In this document: one piece after another, positions 17,512 to 27,069 of the stretch
How the letters are laid out: the number at the start of each line of letters is the position of its first letter
How positions within the stretch are numbered: the first letter of the stretch is position 1
DNA from: Sandaracinaceae bacterium
GTDB lineage: Bacteria; Myxococcota_A; Polyangia; Polyangiales; Sandaracinaceae
Direction: 5' to 3'
Assembly (NCBI GenBank): GCA_020633195.1
Contig: JACKEC010000019.1
Span: 124,001 to 188,000 of the forward strand
Length of the DNA: 64,000 nucleotides
Notes under the pieces: generated by a model
Told to the model about the DNA's origin: nothing
Databases searched by the model: none
The model's input: only the letters and a program-made list of their open reading frames with translations
Translations under genes and position numbers: made by a program

Positions 17512-17542
17512 GCGATCAGCGTAGCCCTGCGGTCTCGCGACG

Positions 17543-18451
17543 TCAGTCGGGGAGCGGGCTCACCCAGGTGCGGTGCTCCGCTTCGCCGATGACGACGTGC
17601 GTGGCGGTGGCGCAGACCGTCGTGAACTGGGGCAGGGCGTAGCGATCGATCTCCACGCGGTGCACGTCCGCCCAGCGGCCGCTCCGCCAGCGCACGACCC
17701 CGAAGTTGCCGACCGCGTAGACGTGATCGGCGTCGCCCCCGAGCGAGGCCACGCGCAGGTGCTCGCCGCGCGGGGTGCGGTCGGTCCACCGGTCGCCGTC
17801 CCGGTGGAAGACGTGCGACGGGCGCTCGGTGACCGCCCACAGGTCATCGGCGGCCGGCGTCCAGAGCTGGATGACGGTGCCCTCGGTGTCGATCCGGTGC
17901 GAGGTGAAGTGGTCGCCGTCGAAGTGGGTCACGGCGCCCGCCTCGCCGCCGACCCAGAGGTCGTCCTCGGCTCGACCCCCGATCGCGTGGAGCTGCCGCC
18001 AGGTGCCCGGGTCGTAGGGCGCGTAGCGGGCGCCGCTCCAGGCGACGATCCGGCCCGTCCCGACCGCGAACGCGTGCTCCCCGTCGAACGAGAGGATCTG
18101 GTTGGTGTACTCGTAGCCGAGCGGCGCCTCGAAGGCGGTCCAGGCGCCGTCGTGGTAGCGGACGATCGCGTCCTGCGTGGAGGTGAAGAGGACGCCGCCG
18201 TCGCGGCTCACCCACAGCGGGCGACCGGAGTTGCCGGGACCGGGGACCCGCTCGAGCGGGGTCCAGCCGCTCTCGTCGAGGCGCGCGGCGCGCCCCTGCC
18301 AGGAGCGCGCGAAGGCGGTGTCGCTCGAGCACGCGAGGCCGTAGAGCTGGCCGAAGCGATCGGGGAGCGCGCGCTCCACCCACGGGGCCGGCAGCTGCGC
18401 GAGCGCGGGCGTCGGCGCGAGCAGCGCGAGGAGCAAGGCGACGTGCTTCAT
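17543..18451 (-). CDS. Secreted beta-propeller-like protein
   Basis: A 302-residue protein with a signal peptide (MKHVALLLALLAPTPALAQ). The mature part is a series of about 40-residue units ending in short WxxF/W-strand motifs (DGAWTAFEAP, SGARYAPYDP, DGDRWTDRTP, SGRWADVH) alternating with DDLWVGG and DHVYAVGN motifs, typical of WD40/YCF48-like propellers. No lipobox is present. Its ATG overlaps the upstream gene's TGA (ATGA, 18448-18451), indicating translational coupling with the MYXO-CTERM gene. Substrate or partner unknown. Confidence 0.8.
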   Translation of the reverse strand: MKHVALLLALLAPTPALAQLPAPWVERALPDRFGQLYGLACSSDTAFARSWQGRAARLDESGWTPLERVPGPGNSGRPLWVSRDGGVLFTSTQDAIVRYHDGAWTAFEAPLGYEYTNQILSFDGEHAFAVGTGRIVAWSGARYAPYDPGTWRQLHAIGGRAEDDLWVGGEAGAVTHFDGDHFTSHRIDTEGTVIQLWTPAADDLWAVTERPSHVFHRDGDRWTDRTPRGEHLRVASLGGDADHVYAVGNFGVVRWRSGRWADVHRVEIDRYALPQFTTVCATATHVVIGEAEHRTWVSPLPD

Positions 18452-19098
18452 CGACGCCTCCACCCGAGCAGGAGGCCGAGGGCGAGCAGCGGGGTGACGC
18501 CCGCCCCGCGCGGCGCGACGTGGCAGCCACAACCGCTCGGCGCGGCCGCGGGCTCCTCTGTCGCCTCGGGCTCCTCGCTCGCCTCGGGCTCCTCCGGCTC
18601 GGGCGCACTCTCGGCCGCCTCCTCGGGCGTCTCCGCGCTCGGCGGCTCCGCGCCGCGCGTGCGGAGAGGAGGAAAGGGCTCGACCACGCAGAGCCGCTCC
18701 TCGACGCACGTGATCGTCCGGCTGTCGGGCTCGCCGGTCGTCGGCGCGCGGTCGCCGTGGCCGTCGCAGCGCGCGTCCGGCGCGCAGACCTCCACGACCA
18801 GCGGCCTCGACGCCGTGTACCCGTCGAGCTGACCCGTGCGGATGAACACCTCGTGGCTCTGCCGGCAGACGCGCATCGCGCGACAGCGGCGCGGCCGCTC
18901 GTCGAGATCGGCGCACTCCCCGGACTCCGGGCAGGGGGAGGGCTCGCACTGCGTGCCCATGTGCGTCACGTCCGGGCTCGTGCCGGGCGGGCAGGCCTCG
19001 CCGGCGCCGATGGCGTCCGCGCGCGCCGCGCTCGCCGCGAGCAGCGCCCCGACCCCGACGAGCAGCGCAGCGCCGCGACGATCTCGTCCTCCGCTCAT
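18448..19098 (-). CDS. Cys-containing MYXO-CTERM surface protein
   Basis: A 216-residue protein with a signal peptide (MSGGRDRRGAALLVGVGALL... ASAARA). A central region with about twelve Cys is followed by a Pro/Glu/Ala linker (EPEEPEASEEPEATEEP) and a MYXO-CTERM tail: SGCGC, a hydrophobic helix, then GWRRR at the end. It should be exported and anchored through the tail. This linker is Glu/Pro-rich, unlike the DAG-type linkers of the other anchored proteins here. It is the first gene of a four-gene minus-strand operon, with an ATGA overlap into the propeller gene. Its start lies 66 bases from the divergent GH44 gene, so the gap must hold both promoters. Confidence 0.82.
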   Translation of the reverse strand: MSGGRDRRGAALLVGVGALLAASAARADAIGAGEACPPGTSPDVTHMGTQCEPSPCPESGECADLDERPRRCRAMRVCRQSHEVFIRTGQLDGYTASRPLVVEVCAPDARCDGHGDRAPTTGEPDSRTITCVEERLCVVEPFPPLRTRGAEPPSAETPEEAAESAPEPEEPEASEEPEATEEPAAAPSGCGCHVAPRGAGVTPLLALGLLLGWRRR

Positions 19099-19164
19099 GA
19101 CGAGACGATACCGCGGTCTTCGCTCCGCTTGATCGCCGTCGGCTCGCGACCGACCCTGTCGCTC

Positions 19165-20859
19165 ATGCGAACCACGCTCGTCGCCGCGCTCCTGCTCGTC
19201 GCCTGTGACGGAACCTCGACGCCCGACGGAGGCGGACCGGACGCGGCGGCGCGCGACGGAGGGGGCGCTGGCGTCGACGCCGGCCCCGACTTCGATGGAG
19301 GACCGGACTTCGACGCGGGTCGCCGCGACGCGGGGCCGCCGGCCGCGGTGGTGACCCCCGACGATCCCGGCGACGGCGACGTCGCGCTCGTGATCGACAC
19401 GACCGCCGACGACCACCCGATCTCCGAGTACATCTACGGCAGCAACCAGCCCGAGTGGGATCGCGATCGCGGCCGCGTGACCCTCGCGCGCAGCGGGGGC
19501 AACCGCTGGAGCGCCTACAACTGGGAGACCAACGCGAGCAACGCCGGCTCCGACTACATGCACCAGAACGACGGCTACCTCGGCGGCGGCGACGCGCCCG
19601 GCGGCGCGATCCGGGACCGGGTCGAGCCCGCGCACGCGGCCGGCGCCGCGGCGCTCGTGACGGTGCCGATCCTCGGGTACGTCTCGGCCGACAAGAACGG
19701 CGACGGCGACGTCGCCGCGACGCCGAGCTACCTCACCGCGCGCTTCCACGAGTCGCGCCCCGGTCCGTCCACCGGCACCACGCCGGACACCAGCGACGCC
19801 GTCGTCTACCAGGATCAGATGGTCCGCTGGATCGAGCAGGAGCTCGCGCCGGGCGGCGAGGTCTTCTACTCGCTCGACAACGAGCCCGGCCTCTGGGGCG
19901 ACACGCACGCGCGCCTGCGTCCGACGCGCCTCACCTACGCCGAGCACGTCATGCGCTCCGTCGACTTCGCCACCGCCGTGCGATCGGCGGCGCCGGACGG
20001 CTTGATCTTCGGCCCGGTGAGCTACGGATGGCAGGGGATGGTGAACCTGCAGGACGCCCCCGACGCGGGCGGCGAGGACTACCTCGATCGGTTCCTCCGC
20101 GAGATGAGCGACGCGTCGGACGCGGCCGGGGCGCGCCTCCTCGACGTCCTCGACGTGCACTGGTACCCGGAGGCGCGCGGCGATGGGCAGCGCATCGTCG
20201 GCGACGGCAGCTCCGACGGGCTCGCCGCGGCCCGCGCGCAGGCGCCGCGCTCGCTGTGGGACCCGAGCTACACCGAGAGCAGCTGGATCACCGACGTCAT
20301 CGGCCACCCCATCGCGCTGATCCCCTACCTGCGCGGCAAGATCGACGCGCGCTACCCGGGCACGCGGATCTCGATCTCCGAGTACTACTACGGCGGCGGC
20401 GACCACATCTCGGGCGGCCTCGCGCAGGCGGCGGTCCTCGGCGTGTTCGGCCGCGAGGACGTCTTCGCGGCCGCGCTCTGGCACATCGGCTCGACCGACG
20501 ATCGCTTCATCCACGCCGCGTTCGCGATGTTCCGCGACGTCGACGGCGCGGGGACGCGGTTCGGGGATCGCAGCGCGCGGGCGACGACCGACGACGACGC
20601 GGCGAGCGCCGTCTTCGCGAGCACCGACACCGACGACGCCACGCGCGTGGTCGTGGTCGCGATCAACCGGAGCGGCGCCGCGCAGGACGCGCGGATCGCG
20701 ATCACCCACCGCGGCGAGGTCGGCGCGGCGCGCGCGTGGCAGCTCACCGCGGCGATGGCCGCGCCCGTCGACGCGACGGCGCCCGAGCGGGTCGGCGTCA
20801 ACGCCTTCCGCGCGACGCTCCCGCCGATGAGCGTGACAACGTTCGTGTTCGTCCCCTGA
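19165..20859 (+). CDS. Glycoside hydrolase family 44 lipoprotein (endoglucanase/xyloglucanase)
   Basis: A 564-residue lipoprotein: lipobox LLLVAC (Cys14), then a D/G/A linker to about residue 55. The catalytic domain matches GH44: YGSNQPEW near the start, YSLDNEPGLW with the predicted acid/base Glu (about residue 238), DVHWYPE, and ISEYYYGGGDHISGG with the predicted nucleophile Glu (about 405). A C-terminal beta-sandwich (VVVVAINRSG... TTFVFVP) is as in the family. GH44 enzymes cleave beta-1,4-glucans such as xyloglucan and carboxymethylcellulose. The anchor implies cell-surface polysaccharide digestion. The MYXO-CTERM operon is divergent from it. Confidence 0.92.
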   Translation: MRTTLVAALLLVACDGTSTPDGGGPDAAARDGGGAGVDAGPDFDGGPDFDAGRRDAGPPAAVVTPDDPGDGDVALVIDTTADDHPISEYIYGSNQPEWDRDRGRVTLARSGGNRWSAYNWETNASNAGSDYMHQNDGYLGGGDAPGGAIRDRVEPAHAAGAAALVTVPILGYVSADKNGDGDVAATPSYLTARFHESRPGPSTGTTPDTSDAVVYQDQMVRWIEQELAPGGEVFYSLDNEPGLWGDTHARLRPTRLTYAEHVMRSVDFATAVRSAAPDGLIFGPVSYGWQGMVNLQDAPDAGGEDYLDRFLREMSDASDAAGARLLDVLDVHWYPEARGDGQRIVGDGSSDGLAAARAQAPRSLWDPSYTESSWITDVIGHPIALIPYLRGKIDARYPGTRISISEYYYGGGDHISGGLAQAAVLGVFGREDVFAAALWHIGSTDDRFIHAAFAMFRDVDGAGTRFGDRSARATTDDDAASAVFASTDTDDATRVVVVAINRSGAAQDARIAITHRGEVGAARAWQLTAAMAAPVDATAPERVGVNAFRATLPPMSVTTFVFVP

Positions 20860-20889
20860 CGAGGCTCGCGCCGCGATACCGTCTCGGTC

Positions 20890-23178
20890 ATGGGCGACGA
20901 AGCGAAGCCGACCCCACCGTCCAAGCCGAGCCGTCGCCGGAGAGGGCTCGGCTGCCTCGCGGCGATCGGCGTGCTCGCGATCGCGCTGTGGGTGACCTAC
21001 GGCGGCGGCGAGCACGAGGCGCCCGGCGAGGTGACCGAGGTCGAGACGCCCGAGGTCGAGGTCGACGCGCGGACCAGCGCACGCGACCTGACCGACTCGG
21101 AGACCGAGATCCTCTTCGGCGACATGCACGTCCACACCACGTTCTCGGCGGACGCCTTCATGCTGAGCCTGCCGCTGATGGGCGGCGAGGGCGCGCACCC
21201 GCCGGCCGACGCGTGCGACTTCGCGCGCTACTGCTCGGGCCTCGACTTCTTCGCGCTCACCGACCACGCCGAGGCGCTGACCCCCGAGCACTGGCGCGAG
21301 AGCGTCGAGTCGATCCGCCGCTGCAACGCGGTCGCCGGCGACCCCGAGGACCCCGACATGGTCGCGTTCGTGGGCTTCGAGTGGTCGCAGGTCGGCCGCG
21401 TGCCCGAGGAGCACTACGGGCACAAGAACGTGATCTTCCGCGACCTCGCCGACGACGAGGTGCCCACCCGCCCGATCGGCGCGGCGGGCGTCGTCGCCAA
21501 CGCGATGCGGCTCCCCGCGAACGGCTGGTGGGTCCCGCTCGTGCCGATCATGGAGTTCCCGGATCGGAACCGGTACCTCGACCTCGCCACGTTCTTCCGC
21601 GAGAACCGCGCGCTCGAGGCGTGCCCGCGCGGGGTCGACGTCCACGACCTGTCGCCCGACTGCCGCGAGGTCGCGCTGACCCCCGCGGAGCTGTTCGAGA
21701 AGCTCGACCAGTGGGGCTTCCCCGCGCTCGTGATCCCGCACGGCACGACCTGGGGCTTCTACACGCCGCCCGGCTACACGTGGGACAAGCAGAACACGGA
21801 CGCGCAGGACGACCCCGAGCGGCAGCGCCTCATCGAGGTCTACTCGGGGCACGGCAACTCCGAGGAGTACCGGCCCTGGCGCGCGGTCACGATCGAGGGC
21901 GAGAGCCAGAGCTGCCCGGAGCCCTCGGAGGGCTACGAGCCTTGCTGTCATCGAGCCGGCGAGATCATCCGCGGGCGCTGCGACGATCCCCAGAGCGCGG
22001 AGTGCGAGCGGCGCGTGCAGGCCGCGCGCGACAACTACCTCGTCGGTCGCGTCGCCGGGCACCTGAGCCTGCCGGACGTCGAGGCCGAGGAGTGGGGGGA
22101 CTGCGGGCAGTGCACCGACTGCTTCAATCCGTCGTTCAACTTCCGCCCCGCCGGCTCCGCGCAGTACGTGCTCGCGCGGGGCGGCTTCGAGGACGGCCCG
22201 GAGGCGCGCCACCACGTGCTGGGCTTCATCGCGTCGAGCGACAACCACACCGCGCGCCCCGGCACCGGCTACAAGGAGATGAACCGCTACTACTACACGG
22301 AGTCGCGCGGCCCGCGGACCCGAGAGTGGCGCGAGCGGGTCTGGCCGCCCCGCCCGCCGGTCGAGCCCGAGTCGCGCGCGCTCGATCCCGAGTGGCTGAT
22401 GGAGCAGGCGCCCTTCCGCATCGTCGAGCTCGAGCGGCAGGCGTCGTTCTTCCTCACCGGCGGCTTGGTCGCGGTGCACTCGACGGGCCGCGCGCGCGGC
22501 GCGATCTGGGACGCGCTCCAGCGCCGCCAGACCTACGGGACGAGCGGGGATCGCATCCTGTTGTGGTTCGACCTCGTCGACGAGGCGGGCGAGCACCCGA
22601 TGGGCTCCGAGGTCCCGTTCGGCGGCACCCCCACCTTCCGCGTCCGCGCCGCGGGCTCCTTCGAGCAGCGCGAGGGCTGCCCGGACCACGTCGTCGACGC
22701 GCTCGGCCCGGAGCGGCTCGAGAACGTGTGCCGCAACGAGTGCTGGTACCCGAGCGACCACCGCCGCCGCATCACGCGGATCGAGGTCGTCCGCATCCGC
22801 CCGCAGGTCTCCGAGGGTGAGGACCTCGAGGCGCTCATCGAGGACACCTGGCGCACCTACCCGTGCGAGGGCTCCGGCGACGTGTGCACGGTCGAGATCA
22901 CCGACCCCGAGTTCACCGAGAGCGGGCGCGACGCCCTCTACTACGTGCGCGCGATCCAGGAGCCGACGATGGCGGTGAACGCGGGCAACCTCCGCTGCGA
23001 GGGCGGCACGTGCCAACCCTGCTGGGGCGACTTCCGCAACCCGATGTCGGAGGACTGCCTCTCGGAGAACGAAGAGCGCGCGTGGTCCTCGCCGATCTGG
23101 CTGCGCTTCGACGCGGCGCTCGTGCCGCCGCCTCCGGAAGAGGAGCCCGCCGCCGACCTCGAGGCCACCGACCCGTGA
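20890..23178 (+). CDS. DUF3604 domain protein, membrane-anchored
   Basis: A 762-residue protein. A basic N-terminus (KPSRRRRG) and one transmembrane helix (about 20-38) place the body outside the cytoplasmic membrane. The DUF3604 signature is clear: FGDMHVHTTFSADAF, LTDHAE, VGFEWSQ, HGTTWGFY and SSDNHTARPG, with PHP-like metal-binding His and Asp. The family is large and its reaction is not established. The gene opens a three-gene operon: its TGA overlaps the GTG of the parvulin gene, which in turn overlaps the HupE gene. Confidence 0.88.
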   Translation: MGDEAKPTPPSKPSRRRRGLGCLAAIGVLAIALWVTYGGGEHEAPGEVTEVETPEVEVDARTSARDLTDSETEILFGDMHVHTTFSADAFMLSLPLMGGEGAHPPADACDFARYCSGLDFFALTDHAEALTPEHWRESVESIRRCNAVAGDPEDPDMVAFVGFEWSQVGRVPEEHYGHKNVIFRDLADDEVPTRPIGAAGVVANAMRLPANGWWVPLVPIMEFPDRNRYLDLATFFRENRALEACPRGVDVHDLSPDCREVALTPAELFEKLDQWGFPALVIPHGTTWGFYTPPGYTWDKQNTDAQDDPERQRLIEVYSGHGNSEEYRPWRAVTIEGESQSCPEPSEGYEPCCHRAGEIIRGRCDDPQSAECERRVQAARDNYLVGRVAGHLSLPDVEAEEWGDCGQCTDCFNPSFNFRPAGSAQYVLARGGFEDGPEARHHVLGFIASSDNHTARPGTGYKEMNRYYYTESRGPRTREWRERVWPPRPPVEPESRALDPEWLMEQAPFRIVELERQASFFLTGGLVAVHSTGRARGAIWDALQRRQTYGTSGDRILLWFDLVDEAGEHPMGSEVPFGGTPTFRVRAAGSFEQREGCPDHVVDALGPERLENVCRNECWYPSDHRRRITRIEVVRIRPQVSEGEDLEALIEDTWRTYPCEGSGDVCTVEITDPEFTESGRDALYYVRAIQEPTMAVNAGNLRCEGGTCQPCWGDFRNPMSEDCLSENEERAWSSPIWLRFDAALVPPPPEEEPAADLEATDP

Positions 23179-24008
23179 CGCCCGACCGCCGCGGGACCTG
23201 GCTGCTCGCCGCCGGGGCGCTGAGCGGCGTGGCCCTCGCCGCGGTGAGCCTCGTCCGCGGCGACGCGTCGGAGGCGCTCGGCGACGACGTGGTCGCGGTG
23301 GTCGACGGCCGCGCGATCCCCCGCGAGCGCTACGAGCGCGCGCTCGAGGCCCTCGCCACCGACCGGCGCGGCGGGACCCTCCGGCCGAACGACAGGCGCG
23401 CGGTGCTCGATCGCCTCGTCGACGAGGAGCTCCTCGTGAGCCGCGCGATCGAGCTCGGCCTCCCCGTCACCGACCCCGAGGTCCGCGCCGGGCTCGTGGA
23501 GCGCGTCATCGACGCGGTCGAGGCGGGCGTCGACGACGACGCCACCGAGACCGAGCTGCGGCGGCTCTACGACGAGGAGCCGTGGCGCTTCGCGGGCTCA
23601 CCGCGGCTCGAGGTCGAGCACGCGTTCTTCAGTGAGGACGTCCCCGACGCGGAGGCCCGCGCGCGCGCCGCCGCCGGGTCGGACGGCCCGCTCGAGGGCG
23701 ACGAGGGCGCGCTGCCGCTGCCGAGCGGGCCGCTGTCGATGCGCACCCTGACCCAGCGCCTCGGCCCGACGGCGGCGCGCGGCGTCTCGGAGCTCGAGGT
23801 CGGCGCGACCGGCGGCCCCTGGCGCGCTCGCGGCGGCTGGCACGTCGCGCGACTCGTCGCGCGTCGCCCGGGCGTCACGCCGCCCTTCGAGGAGGTCGAG
23901 CCGCACGTGCGCGCCGAGCTCCTGCGCGCGCGCGGCGAGGCGGCGCTCCGCGACCTGCTCGCCGAGCGACGTCGTAGCTCGCACGTCGTCTTGACGAGCG
24001 ATCCGTGA
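23175..24008 (+). CDS. Membrane-anchored parvulin-type peptidyl-prolyl isomerase
   Basis: A 277-residue protein starting at the GTG in a GTGA overlap with the DUF3604 stop. A membrane anchor (about 10-27) is followed by a SurA/PpiC-like N-terminal helical region (VDGRAIPRERYERALEAL, DEELLVSRAIELGL) and a parvulin-like domain (about 145-245: EVEHAFFSED, GDEGALPL, SELEVGATGGPW, GWHVARLV). It probably assists folding of proteins outside the membrane. Being locked between DUF3604 and HupE suggests it serves those partners. Confidence 0.86.
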   Translation: MTPDRRGTWLLAAGALSGVALAAVSLVRGDASEALGDDVVAVVDGRAIPRERYERALEALATDRRGGTLRPNDRRAVLDRLVDEELLVSRAIELGLPVTDPEVRAGLVERVIDAVEAGVDDDATETELRRLYDEEPWRFAGSPRLEVEHAFFSEDVPDAEARARAAAGSDGPLEGDEGALPLPSGPLSMRTLTQRLGPTAARGVSELEVGATGGPWRARGGWHVARLVARRPGVTPPFEEVEPHVRAELLRARGEAALRDLLAERRRSSHVVLTSDP

Positions 24009-25153
24009 CGCGCGGCGCGCTGATCGTCCTGGCGCTGCTCGCGCTGCCCGGGCTCGCGCGGGCGCACGACCGGAGCGTCTCGTACCTCCGCGTGAGCGTG
24101 CGCGGGTCCACCGCGACCCTCTCGCTGCGGATCCGCGCGCTCGACCAGAACGCGCTCGACGCCGAGGGGATCGCGGCGGCCGAGCACCTCTCGCGCGCCG
24201 TCGTCCTCGAGAGCGCCGCGGCGCCGTGCGCGGTGGTGCCCGGATCGGTCACGACCCTCGCGGCGCCGCTCGGCTGGGCTCGCTACGAGTGGCGCGCGCG
24301 CTGCGACGGACCGCCCACCACGCTCCGCGCGCGCCCCATCCCGATGCGCGCCTCGCACGTGGTCCACGCCCGCGTCGAGTGGCCCGACGCGGGGCGCTCG
24401 AGCGAGCACCTCCTCGGTGAGCTGTCCGAGGTCGCCTCCCTCGAGGTGGACGACGCGGCCGCGGCGCCGAGCTTCGCGAGCTGGCTCCCGGTCGGGGTCG
24501 AGCACATCCTCACCGGCGTCGATCACCTGCTCTTCCTCGCGATGCTCCTGCTCCTCGGCGGATCGATCCGGCAGACCGCGGCCATCGTCACCGGCTTCAC
24601 TGTCGGTCACTCGGTCACCCTGAGCGCGGCGGCGCTCGGCCTCGTCGAGGTCGACGTGGGCCCCGTCGAGGCGCTGATCGGTCTCTCGGTCGCGCTCGTC
24701 GCGGTGGAGAACGTCTGGCTCGTCCGCGAGGCGCGCGACCGCGCGACGCCCGTGGTCGCCTGCGCGGTGCCGCTCGTCGCCGCGGCGCTCACGGGCCAGC
24801 CGGCGTACGCGGGGATCGCGCTCTTCGCGGCCTGCCACCTCGCGCTCGTCCACCGCAGCGCGCGCCCCGTCGCGTGGCGCGGGGGCGTCGCCGCGGTGTT
24901 CGGCCTCTTCCACGGCTTCGGCTTCGCGGGCGCGCTCGCGGAGGGCGGCCTCCCCGCCGGCTCGGCGTTCGGCGCGCTGCTCGGCTTCAACGTCGGGGTC
25001 GAGCTCGGCCAGCTCGCGATCGTGCTCCTCGCGTGGCCGCTGCTCGCGTGGCTCGCTTCGGACGAGCGCCGCCGCGTGCCCGCGATCCAGCTCGGCAGCG
25101 CCGTGGGCGTCGCCGCGGGCACGTTCTGGTTCGTCACCCGGGGGCTGGGCTGA
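24005..25153 (+). CDS. HupE/UreJ family membrane protein
   Basis: A 382-residue protein with a signal peptide (ends ARAHD), an external beta-rich domain to about residue 150, and a membrane domain of six or seven helices. The HupE/UreJ_2 signatures are present: GVEHILTGVDHLLFL near 163 and FGLFHGFGFAGAL near 298, both with conserved His residues. HupE/UreJ proteins are linked to Ni or Co uptake, but this longer HupE/UreJ_2 type occurs in non-metallocentre settings and its cargo is not known. GTGA overlap with the parvulin stop shows tight coupling. Confidence 0.88.
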   Translation: MTRGALIVLALLALPGLARAHDRSVSYLRVSVRGSTATLSLRIRALDQNALDAEGIAAAEHLSRAVVLESAAAPCAVVPGSVTTLAAPLGWARYEWRARCDGPPTTLRARPIPMRASHVVHARVEWPDAGRSSEHLLGELSEVASLEVDDAAAAPSFASWLPVGVEHILTGVDHLLFLAMLLLLGGSIRQTAAIVTGFTVGHSVTLSAAALGLVEVDVGPVEALIGLSVALVAVENVWLVREARDRATPVVACAVPLVAAALTGQPAYAGIALFAACHLALVHRSARPVAWRGGVAAVFGLFHGFGFAGALAEGGLPAGSAFGALLGFNVGVELGQLAIVLLAWPLLAWLASDERRRVPAIQLGSAVGVAAGTFWFVTRGLG

Positions 25154-25244
25154 GTCTCCCGAGTCGACGGCTCCCGCGTTCACGCGTACTGTGAGCTTGG
25201 GCTGTGCAGCTCTCGTACACCCCGCTTGCTCGCTTGGACTATCG

Positions 25245-27062
25245 ATGAACGCCACGCTGCTGCGCAACTTGATGTGCTCCGTGCTGCTGTGCGGATGCGG
25301 GCTGACGCTGGACACCGCGCCCGACGAGGACGCGGGCAGCGGGCCGGCGGTGGACGCCAGCATCGGCGCCGCCGACGCGGGGACCCCGCCCGACGACGCC
25401 GGGATCCCGCCCGTGATGGACGGGAGCGTCTCGCCCGACGACGCCGGGACCTCGGACGGCGGCCCGCCGGACGCGGGCTGCTTCGACGCCGACCGAGACG
25501 GGGTGACGACGTGCGCGGGTGACTGCGACGACGCGGACCCGACGGTGTTCCCGGGCGCGCCCATCCGCTGCGGCGACGGCGTCGACAACCAGTGCCTCGG
25601 GGTCGGCGACGAGTCGTCGTGCATGGGCCTCGGCACGTACGTCTCCGCGGACACGGGCGCTGACACCAACCCCGGCACGATGGCCGCGCCGGTCCAAACG
25701 ATCCTCGCCGGACAGACCAACGCGCGAGCGATCGGCGGCGGCGTGGACGTCTACGTGGCGGAGGGCCACTACACCGACAACGTCACGATGGCCGACGGCA
25801 TCGCGATCCGCTGCGGGTACGACCCCGTCGTCTGGACGCGAGACATCACCGCGCACCTGAGCACGATCCGCTCGTCGACCCCGTCCGGCGTCCGGTTCGT
25901 CGCCGGCACCGGCCGCGACACCGAGCTCGACGGGTGCACCGTGGTGGGGCAGTCGGGGGTGACGCTGAGCAACGCGATCACGTTCGACGCGACCTCGTCT
26001 GGGGTGGTCCGGGAGTGCACCGTCATCGGCCCCGACAACGAGAGCGGCCAGTCGATCGGCATCGCGATCTACGCGGCGGGCAGCGACGCGACAGCGATCG
26101 ACAACCGTGGCAGCCCGCTCATCGTGGACAACACGATCCGCATGGGCCGCGCGCGGACGTTCGGCGCGGGCCCCGTGTCCTCGACGATCGGGATCCTCGC
26201 CAACCGCACCAACGTCGAGGTCTACAGGAACCGCGTCGAGCTCGTCGACCAGCAGACGGCGCAACGCGGCTTGCTGATCCGCTTCTCGCTCGCGGGCTCG
26301 AAGGTCGAGGACAACGTGATCCGGCCGAGCGGGAGCACGCGCAGCGACTACGGCACGGGCATCGTGGTGGTCGGCGGCGCGCTCGAGGTGAGCCGCAACG
26401 ACGTCTTCACCGGTCGCTGCGTGCGTTTCTGCGCGGGCGTGGAGGTCCTCGGCACGCCGACGAACCTCGTCGTGGTCAACAACCAGGTCTTCGCGGGAGA
26501 GAGCGAGAGCGGGCTCTCGGCGGGGATCCTCTTCGAGGTCGAGGGCGCGACCGCCGGCGCGATCGTGAACGCCCTGGTCCACTCGAACCTCGTCGTCGGG
26601 GCGCCGACGGGGAGCCCGGCGACGGGGATCGGGTGGATCAACGAGTCCGCGGCGCGCTTCGTCGGCGGCCGCGTCATGAGCAACATCATCTACTCGGGCG
26701 GCGGCGGTTCCGGGTATGCGCTCTGGGAGAGCGGCGCCAACTACGACCCCGAGCGGCTCGAGGCGAACATGCTGTCGTTCCCGCCTTCGGGCGGCTCCGG
26801 CACCAGCCTCTACCTCGACGAGGGCTCGATCGCGCGGACGCGCATCGCCGACGTGAACCTCGCCCCCGAGCACATGGGCGTGCCGAGCCGCGACGACGAC
26901 TGCGGCGTGATCGACCCGCGCCCCGACGGAGACCCGCACCTGCCGGCGGGCTCGACGTGCATCGACATGGGCACCTCCAACGAGGCGCCGCCGCTCGACT
27001 GGGACGACGAGCCGCGGCCGCGTGGCGCCAACGCCGACCCGGGCGTCGACGAGGCGCGCTGA
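25245..27062 (+). CDS. Right-handed beta-helix lipoprotein with MopE-type motif
   Basis: A 605-residue lipoprotein: ATG at 25245, lipobox LLCGC, then a D/A/G linker to about residue 80. A MopE-type metal-binding motif follows (DRDGVTTCAGDCDDADPT and RCGDGVDNQC, about 82-118). The rest is a parallel beta-helix, beginning TYVSADTGADTNPGT (DUF1565-like) and continuing with repeated short strands and VVVNNQVF, VHSNLVVG and VMSNIIYS turns. Such folds often bind polysaccharide or act as lyases, but no catalytic set is evident. Start at 25191 is possible but would bury the lipobox. Confidence 0.82.
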   Translation: MNATLLRNLMCSVLLCGCGLTLDTAPDEDAGSGPAVDASIGAADAGTPPDDAGIPPVMDGSVSPDDAGTSDGGPPDAGCFDADRDGVTTCAGDCDDADPTVFPGAPIRCGDGVDNQCLGVGDESSCMGLGTYVSADTGADTNPGTMAAPVQTILAGQTNARAIGGGVDVYVAEGHYTDNVTMADGIAIRCGYDPVVWTRDITAHLSTIRSSTPSGVRFVAGTGRDTELDGCTVVGQSGVTLSNAITFDATSSGVVRECTVIGPDNESGQSIGIAIYAAGSDATAIDNRGSPLIVDNTIRMGRARTFGAGPVSSTIGILANRTNVEVYRNRVELVDQQTAQRGLLIRFSLAGSKVEDNVIRPSGSTRSDYGTGIVVVGGALEVSRNDVFTGRCVRFCAGVEVLGTPTNLVVVNNQVFAGESESGLSAGILFEVEGATAGAIVNALVHSNLVVGAPTGSPATGIGWINESAARFVGGRVMSNIIYSGGGGSGYALWESGANYDPERLEANMLSFPPSGGSGTSLYLDEGSIARTRIADVNLAPEHMGVPSRDDDCGVIDPRPDGDPHLPAGSTCIDMGTSNEAPPLDWDDEPRPRGANADPGVDEAR

Positions 27063-27069
27063 CCGCTCG

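Noticed and set aside
18448..23016. A 1522-codon minus-strand frame covering GH44 and DUF3604
   Set aside because: Only the last 216 codons (from 19098) show a signal peptide, Cys pattern and MYXO-CTERM tail; the rest is antisense composition.
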